Assembly (NCBI GenBank): GCA_034436375.1
Contig: DAOTVS010000197.1
Span: 1 to 9,651 of the forward strand
DNA length: 9,651 bases
Direction of reading: 5' to 3'
DNA from: DAOTVS01 sp034436375
GTDB taxonomy: Bacteria; Chloroflexota; Anaerolineae; SpSt-313
Under the pieces are notes generated by a model. The model saw nothing but the letters and a program-made list of their open reading frames with translations, ran no database searches and was not told where the DNA came from. Every line of letters begins with the position of its first letter. The stretch's first letter is position 1. Both the position numbers and the translations under genes were made by a program. Below, in pieces: positions 5,508-9,651 of this stretch.

Positions 5508-6857
5508 ATGCTCAAGTTCGACGTCGTCGTTATTGGGGGCAGTGCAGCGGGCATTCCGGCAGCTCAGACTGCGCGCAGGCACTATCCAGACAAGTCTGTC
5601 CTGTTGATCCGGAAAGAGGCGCAGGTATTGATACCCTGCGGCATCCCCTACATCTTTGGCTCCATCGGCAGCTGCCAGGCGGATCTGATCCCTGATGCGA
5701 CGCTGCAAAAGAGTGGGATTGAGTTGCTGGTGGATGAGGTCGTGGGGATTGACCCGGCGCAACGCGTGGTCACGACGGCCGGCGGCGAGCAGATAAGCTA
5801 CGAGCGGCTGGTGCTGGCGCTGGGCTCCCTGCCCATTGTTCCACGGATCCCGGGCGTGGCTCAGGAGAACATCTTTGCTGTGCGCAAGGACGTCCGCTAT
5901 ATCGAGCAGATGCTGGCTACTCTGAATCAGGCCTCGGACCTGGTCATCGTGGGCTGCGGCTTTATTGGTGTAGAGCTGGCTGAGGAGATTCGGCGCAACC
6001 GCCAGATCAAAATCACCATCGTGGAGATGCTGCGGCACTGCCTGGAGCTGACCTACGATGTCGAGTTCTCGGTCAAGGCCGAAGAGGTCCTGCAGGCGGA
6101 GGGTATTGAGATCTTGGGCTCCGAGAAGGTCCTCGCTTTCGAGGGCAACGGGAAGGTCGAAGGGGTCAGGCTCTCCAGCGGCCGGGTGCTCAAGGCCGAT
6201 GCGGTGATCCTGGGCATCGGCGCCGCCGCCAACACCGAGCTGGCCGTCAAGGCCGGCCTGCAGTTGGGCCCCACCGGCGGCATCCAGGTGGATCGCTACA
6301 TGCAGACGAGCGCCGAAGGCATTTTCGCCTGCGGCGACTGTGCCGAAAAGGTGTCCTTCTTCGATGGGCGGCCGTCCAGGCTCAAATTGGCCTCTATCGC
6401 CACCATGGAAGCGCGTGTTGCCGGCGCCAACCTGTTCGCGCCGCGGCGCAGCAACCTGGGCGTTATCGGCGTCTACTCGACCATTCTGGGCAAGACGGCC
6501 TTTGCCGCTGCCGGCCTGACCGAGAAAATGGCGCGCGAGGCGAACTATCACGTCATGGTAGGCGAGGCCGAAGGGCCCAACCGCCACCCCGGCTGCATGC
6601 CTGGCGCGGAGAATCTCAAGGTCAAGCTCGTGTTCGATGCTGCAACCGGCGTCATCCTGGGCGGCCAGGTCTCGGGGGCCATGAGCGCCGGGGAACTGAT
6701 CAACGCCATCAGCGCCTGCATCCACCAGCGGATGACGGCGGATGATATTGCGATTTTCCAGACCGGGACCCACCCGGGGTTGACGGCCTCGCCGATCGCC
6801 TATCAGCTCGTGAATGCTGCCGAGATGGCTATCGCCAACGGGCGCAAGGCCCAATAG
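5508..6857 (+). CDS. FAD-dependent pyridine nucleotide-disulfide oxidoreductase, CoA-disulfide reductase/NADH oxidase type
   Basis: This 449-residue flavoenzyme has the usual length of the single-cysteine subgroup (CoA-disulfide reductase, NADH oxidase, NADH peroxidase). An N-terminal FAD-binding fold with GGSAAG is at 10-15. The lone redox cysteine Cys44 lies in LIPCGIPY, in place of the CxxxxC pair of glutathione-type reductases. The NAD-binding fold has GCGFIG at 149-154, and Glu173 ends the second strand, which favours NADH over NADPH. The second FAD motif, FACGDC, is at 273-278. A C-terminal dimerisation domain contains QTGTHPGLTASP (418-429). It would use NADH to reduce CoA disulfide, a polysulfide, oxygen or peroxide; the substrate cannot be settled here. 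It follows trmO by 86 bases in the same direction, so an operon with the ferredoxin and NifX-like genes is plausible. Confidence 0.92.
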   Translation: MLKFDVVVIGGSAAGIPAAQTARRHYPDKSVLLIRKEAQVLIPCGIPYIFGSIGSCQADLIPDATLQKSGIELLVDEVVGIDPAQRVVTTAGGEQISYERLVLALGSLPIVPRIPGVAQENIFAVRKDVRYIEQMLATLNQASDLVIVGCGFIGVELAEEIRRNRQIKITIVEMLRHCLELTYDVEFSVKAEEVLQAEGIEILGSEKVLAFEGNGKVEGVRLSSGRVLKADAVILGIGAAANTELAVKAGLQLGPTGGIQVDRYMQTSAEGIFACGDCAEKVSFFDGRPSRLKLASIATMEARVAGANLFAPRRSNLGVIGVYSTILGKTAFAAAGLTEKMAREANYHVMVGEAEGPNRHPGCMPGAENLKVKLVFDAATGVILGGQVSGAMSAGELINAISACIHQRMTADDIAIFQTGTHPGLTASPIAYQLVNAAEMAIANGRKAQ

Positions 6858-6885
6858 GCGCACGCTCTTTCCTATTGCACCACAA

Positions 6886-6960
6886 CCGTACTTGCTGGCT
6901 GAGGACTGGTGCGGAGCAGGTTAGTCGGCTGTTGCCGGGTGCCATCTGTCTCAAGTACGG
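6886..6960. repeat. Spaced inverted repeat downstream of the flavoenzyme gene
   Basis: CCGTACTTG (6886-6894) and CAAGTACGG (6952-6960) are perfect 9-base inverted repeats 57 bases apart. There is no T-run and no ORF inside. Function unknown. Confidence 0.5.
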
Positions 6961-6974
6961 CTACTGTACCTAAT

Positions 6975-7080
6975 ACCGTGCCCGCCATCCTTCGTCGCCC
7001 CTGCTCATGACATCTGCGGACGTCATCCGCAGTTTTACATGGCCTGCGGGCCATGGCGCACTCAGAATGACGGGCACGGT
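6975..7080. repeat. Cloverleaf-like palindromic element with two internal perfect hairpins
   Basis: ACCGTGCCCG (6975-6984) pairs with CGGGCACGGT (7071-7080) and closes a 106-base element. Inside are two perfect 7-bp hairpins: CTGCGGA-cgtca-TCCGCAG (7014-7032) and CATGGCC-tgcg-GGCCATG (7038-7055). The minus strand near 7060-7076 reads like the CGTCATTCTGAG-type interspersed repeats common in some bacterial genomes. It occupies the convergent gap between the flavoenzyme and MutS-like genes. Confidence 0.7.
7014..7036 (+). terminator. Intrinsic terminator candidate for the + strand operon
   Basis: The perfect hairpin CTGCGGA-cgtca-TCCGCAG is followed at once by TTTT (7033-7036) on the plus strand. 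It lies 157 bases after the flavoenzyme stop. The minus strand lacks a T-run after this hairpin, so it should act mainly on plus-strand transcripts. The T-tract is short. Confidence 0.5.
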
Positions 7081-7086
7081 GATGGG

Positions 7087-8586
7087 TTAATAATCTGTCC
7101 CGAATATCCTCTTGTACAAATCCTCGCCATAGCTGGTCTGTAATGGCTTGCCTTCGCTGACTCGAAAAGTTCGTGAGCCGTCGGTTTGCCTTTCGGCCCG
7201 CAGGAAGATGGCGTTTTCCATTCCTTTGTCATAGAAACCACGGGCAAATTCATACAAGTGCGTGACGAAAAAGACTTTGATGCCTGTTTCGACGAGCGCA
7301 CTGACGATCTGACTGGCGATCTCCGAGCCTTCCCTTTCATTGGTCGCAGCAAACGATTCGTTGAACAACACCATGGCATTGGTCTTTATGCTATCTGCAA
7401 TGTCGCTCATCCTGCTGAGTTCTTCGTCGAGTTTTCCGCTATTCATGGCCGTATCTTCTTCGCGCCGATAGTGTGTGAATAGCCCTCTGCAGGTATTGGC
7501 ACAGAAGGACTCAGCTGGCACAAACATGCCGCACTGCATCATCAACTGGGCCAGGCCTATACTGCGGAGGAAAGTGGATTTGCCGCCCTGGTTGGCGCCC
7601 GTAATGATCACGAGATCCTTGTTATCAGCGCTCAAATCGTTGCCCACGACTTGGGCTTTCATCGTCAGGGCCAGACAGACATCATATAGTCCGACAAAGG
7701 AATGCCGACGTTCGCTGGAGGTTACGGGCCGGGGAAAAGACACTGGCTCGCCCAGTTGATCAAGTTGCTCGTATAGATTCAAACAGCCAATGTAAAAAGC
7801 CAACTCGGTCCCCAGCATGGTGAAGAAACTGAGAATATGATCGGTTGACTGGGCGAGCACGCTGGCTACCAAGTTGATACCCCTGTCCTTCAGCTCCGAC
7901 AGGGCCCTCGCGCCACTTTCATCACGATCGGCGATAGCGAAAGTGTGGAGAGGTTCCCTTTTGGCAGTGATCCGCTTTATCCAGCTCTCTTTGTTCTCCT
8001 GTGGCTTGTGGAGAGTGTACTGGGCGCCCTTAAAGCCCTCCCCTAATTCAGCACTGACCAGAACCCCGCTGGGGAATTTCAGTTCTCTGAGATGATCCTG
8101 GATGTCGGCAAAATATCCATCGCTCAGTTCTTCTTTGAGCATCCCGAAGAATGTAGAAAAACCCTCCGACTCGAATGCATCGGCATACTCGTCGGCGATT
8201 TTCCTCAGTGCCTTTAGCTTGCCCACAAACATCTGCAGTACTTCTATCGATCTGCTCAGTATCGTGGCGGGATATCTGCTGAGAAAGCCCCAATAGACCT
8301 TTTTCTCGCTCTCAATGGCTTCTTGTGCAACGCTGTAAATGCGTCTGACGACAGCAGGGTTCTTGATGCAGTCTCTGAGAATATCCTGACGATAACGTAT
8401 CGTATCCAGATCATCCAGGCTGGACAAGACAGCTCTCCTGGCCACTTCGAACAGAAACTTGTCTTCGCGAGCCATGGCATTGAACAGTGTGTTCAACTCC
8501 AGGTCTTGTGTCAGCGCCTCTAGATTCGGGGGCAATTCTCCCTGCAGGTCGAAATCACGATCTCTGTACATGAGCAAAGCCTTCAT
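7087..8586 (-). CDS. MutS-superfamily ATPase (downstream member of a pair), no mismatch-recognition domain
   Basis: This 499-residue protein has a MutS core (lever/clamp helices, about residues 20-290) and the C-terminal MutS ATPase domain (about 300-499). It lacks the N-terminal mismatch-binding and connector domains of MutS, and no Smr domain as in MutS2 is seen. Walker A is GANQGGKST (330-338), followed by GMFVPAESF. The signature region GKLDEELSRMSDIADSI precedes VLFNESFAATN (406-416), where Asn409-Glu410 replaces the Asp-Glu of Walker B. VTHLYEFA keeps the switch histidine (His443), and TSYGEDL matches the end motif. The start at 8586 overlaps the upstream MutS-like stop as ATGA, with AAGGAG 11 bases before it; an in-frame TTG at 8610 is less likely. 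The overlap implies coupled synthesis and probably a heterodimer. Biological role is unknown; canonical mismatch repair is not supported. Base composition is clearly less GC-rich than the left half of the window. Confidence 0.88.
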   Translation of the reverse strand: MKALLMYRDRDFDLQGELPPNLEALTQDLELNTLFNAMAREDKFLFEVARRAVLSSLDDLDTIRYRQDILRDCIKNPAVVRRIYSVAQEAIESEKKVYWGFLSRYPATILSRSIEVLQMFVGKLKALRKIADEYADAFESEGFSTFFGMLKEELSDGYFADIQDHLRELKFPSGVLVSAELGEGFKGAQYTLHKPQENKESWIKRITAKREPLHTFAIADRDESGARALSELKDRGINLVASVLAQSTDHILSFFTMLGTELAFYIGCLNLYEQLDQLGEPVSFPRPVTSSERRHSFVGLYDVCLALTMKAQVVGNDLSADNKDLVIITGANQGGKSTFLRSIGLAQLMMQCGMFVPAESFCANTCRGLFTHYRREEDTAMNSGKLDEELSRMSDIADSIKTNAMVLFNESFAATNEREGSEIASQIVSALVETGIKVFFVTHLYEFARGFYDKGMENAIFLRAERQTDGSRTFRVSEGKPLQTSYGEDLYKRIFGTDY

Positions 8587-9651
8587 GAGCTTATGCGCTC
8601 CTTCAGGCAATCGTAAGTAAGCCGGTACTTTTCGGCAATCGATATGGCATAAGTTAACCCATCCGCAGGCCTTCTTACGATCTTGTACGTCCGCAATGCG
8701 GGCTTTCCGGGTACTATCGTGCTAACCACGCTCACGGTCTTACTGCTCAGAGCGGCCAACTCATCGATAAATGTGACCCAGACGCAGAGCAAATCCAGTT
8801 GTATGACCCTTTCCATCACCTTCTTGCTCAGAAAAACGCCGTCTTGCAGCGTCGTCGAGGTGAAAACCTCATTCATAATAAGGATACTATCTGGTGTGGC
8901 CTGATTGAGAATAGAACGAATCCTGGCCAGGTCGTCCTGCAGTTTGCCACGTAGATTCTTGATGTTTTCCCCTTTCTCAAAATGAGTAAAGATCCTGTCG
9001 CAGAGATAGAGCCGCGCTTCCTTGCCTGGAACGGGGCAGCCTATGCTGGCCAGGTAATGCAACTGGCCAAAGGTGCGTGCAAAAGTCGTTTTGCCACCCT
9101 GGTTCGGGCCAGACACGACAAATACGCGCTCATCACCTTTCAGGTAGAAATCATTGCGGACAACAGGCAGGTTCTCGGTAACGAGCTTGTAGGCCAGGGC
9201 CAAGTCGAACCCTTCACGATCGTAAACATCCTTGCTTGCATTGGAAATCTCCGGATAGCAGAATCCTAGTCCCGCTCGTTTGAGTACGGCAATGTGCTCC
9301 TCGTAGGCGACGTAGAACTGGATTTCCCGGTCAAAAACAGCAATCGTTTCATCGAGATAATCGGCGTTTTTTGCGCAATAGTCATCCAGATTGTGAAAGA
9401 TGTCGGCGTACAACTGGGCCACCAAATCCAGTATATTCGCTTCGACATGGTTCATGTCGGGCCAGGTTGCGAATTCGACCCGGTAGTCCTTCGCTGCCCC
9501 CTGCTTGAATTTCTCGAACGTTTTCTCCACTTGCGCACTGTAATCGCTTTCGCCCTCATACTTGCGTACAGTCACGCGGTTACCCTTTATATGCAGGCAG
9601 TATTTCACTGTAGACAGGTCTGCTTTGAGCTTTTCCGTCTCCGCGAAGAGT
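8583..9651 (-). CDS. MutS-superfamily ATPase (upstream member of a pair), partial: 5' end beyond the window
   Basis: The frame is open to the right edge without a stop, giving 355 visible residues. The first 14 (LFAETEKLKADLST) look like protein, so the GTG at 9608 is probably not the true start. Helical core sequence is followed by an ATPase domain. Walker A is SGPNQGGKTTF (180-190 of the visible part), and LIMNEVFTSTT (257-267) is the Walker B region, again Asn-Glu rather than Asp-Glu. Where MutS has the THY switch this protein reads VTFIDELA, so the histidine is lost. The end GLTYAISIAEKYRLTYDCL matches the MutS C-terminal SYGI-xVA motif. Whether a mismatch-recognition domain exists lies outside the window. 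It overlaps the second MutS-like gene by four bases; the partner keeps the histidine, so the two are probably non-equivalent subunits. Confidence 0.88.
   Translation of the reverse strand, partial: LFAETEKLKADLSTVKYCLHIKGNRVTVRKYEGESDYSAQVEKTFEKFKQGAAKDYRVEFATWPDMNHVEANILDLVAQLYADIFHNLDDYCAKNADYLDETIAVFDREIQFYVAYEEHIAVLKRAGLGFCYPEISNASKDVYDREGFDLALAYKLVTENLPVVRNDFYLKGDERVFVVSGPNQGGKTTFARTFGQLHYLASIGCPVPGKEARLYLCDRIFTHFEKGENIKNLRGKLQDDLARIRSILNQATPDSILIMNEVFTSTTLQDGVFLSKKVMERVIQLDLLCVWVTFIDELAALSSKTVSVVSTIVPGKPALRTYKIVRRPADGLTYAISIAEKYRLTYDCLKERISS
8598..8603 (-). promoter_or_regulatory. Ribosome binding site for the second MutS-like gene
   Basis: AAGGAG on the minus strand lies inside the 3' end of the first MutS-like gene, 11 bases before the ATG at 8586. 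The spacing is long, so reinitiation through the ATGA overlap probably contributes. Confidence 0.45.

Noticed and set aside
5484..6863. 459-residue minus-strand ORF opposite the flavoenzyme gene
   Set aside because: Its composition is that of an antisense shadow of a GC-rich gene, and the plus-strand frame carries a full set of flavoenzyme motifs.
9606..9608. GTG at 9608 as the start of the upstream MutS-like gene
   Set aside because: The frame stays open to the window edge with protein-like sequence and no clear ribosome binding site, so the gene is treated as partial.
7087..9651. Canonical mismatch repair mutS or mutS2
   Set aside because: The downstream protein has no mismatch-recognition, connector or Smr domain, and both proteins have Asn-Glu in place of Asp-Glu at Walker B.

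Overview
The window is high-GC bacterial DNA, with visibly lower GC at its right end. Gene content fits an anaerobic or facultative, metabolically versatile bacterium: an Fe-S Old Yellow Enzyme, a clostridial-type ferredoxin, a NifX-like protein and a CoA-disulfide-reductase-like flavoenzyme. Chloroflexota (Anaerolineae-like) is my best guess from GC content and from intergenic repeats of the 'TCCGCGTTCA' type. No rRNA or taxon-specific marker is present, so this is only an inference.

Layout. (1) 25-1368 (+): OYE-family NADH:flavin oxidoreductase with a C-terminal four-cysteine Fe-S motif. (2) 1420-3823 (-), transcribed right to left: XRE-cupin regulator, a strong bidirectional terminator, a good sigma70 promoter, then nanE (ManNAc-6-P 2-epimerase) and a nearly contiguous ROK kinase (probably ManNAc kinase). 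Together these make a ManNAc/sialic-acid utilisation module; no lyase or transporter is in the window. (3) 3824-4134: divergent control region of 311 bases holding the regulator promoter with a dyad in its spacer, an almost consensus sigma70 promoter on the + strand, and a GC-rich, foldable leader of about 200 nt. (4) 4135-6857 (+): a possible operon of a small double-cluster ferredoxin, a NifX/NifB-C-like protein, a TrmO (UPF0066) protein and a single-cysteine FAD/NAD disulfide reductase. A 25-bp inverted repeat around a 78-bp loop sits between the second and third genes. (5) 6858-7086: convergent intergenic region with a cloverleaf-like palindromic element and a + strand terminator hairpin. 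(6) 7087-9651 (-): two MutS-superfamily ATPase genes overlapping by ATGA. The upstream one runs off the right edge. Both have Asn-Glu where MutS has the Walker B Asp-Glu. The downstream protein has no mismatch-recognition domain.

How the parts work together. NanE and the ROK kinase would phosphorylate ManNAc and convert ManNAc-6-P to GlcNAc-6-P, probably under the adjacent XRE-cupin regulator. The ferredoxin/NifX/TrmO/flavoenzyme set looks like a redox and metallocofactor module of unknown purpose. The MutS-like pair looks like an obligate heterodimer and is the least conventional part of the window.
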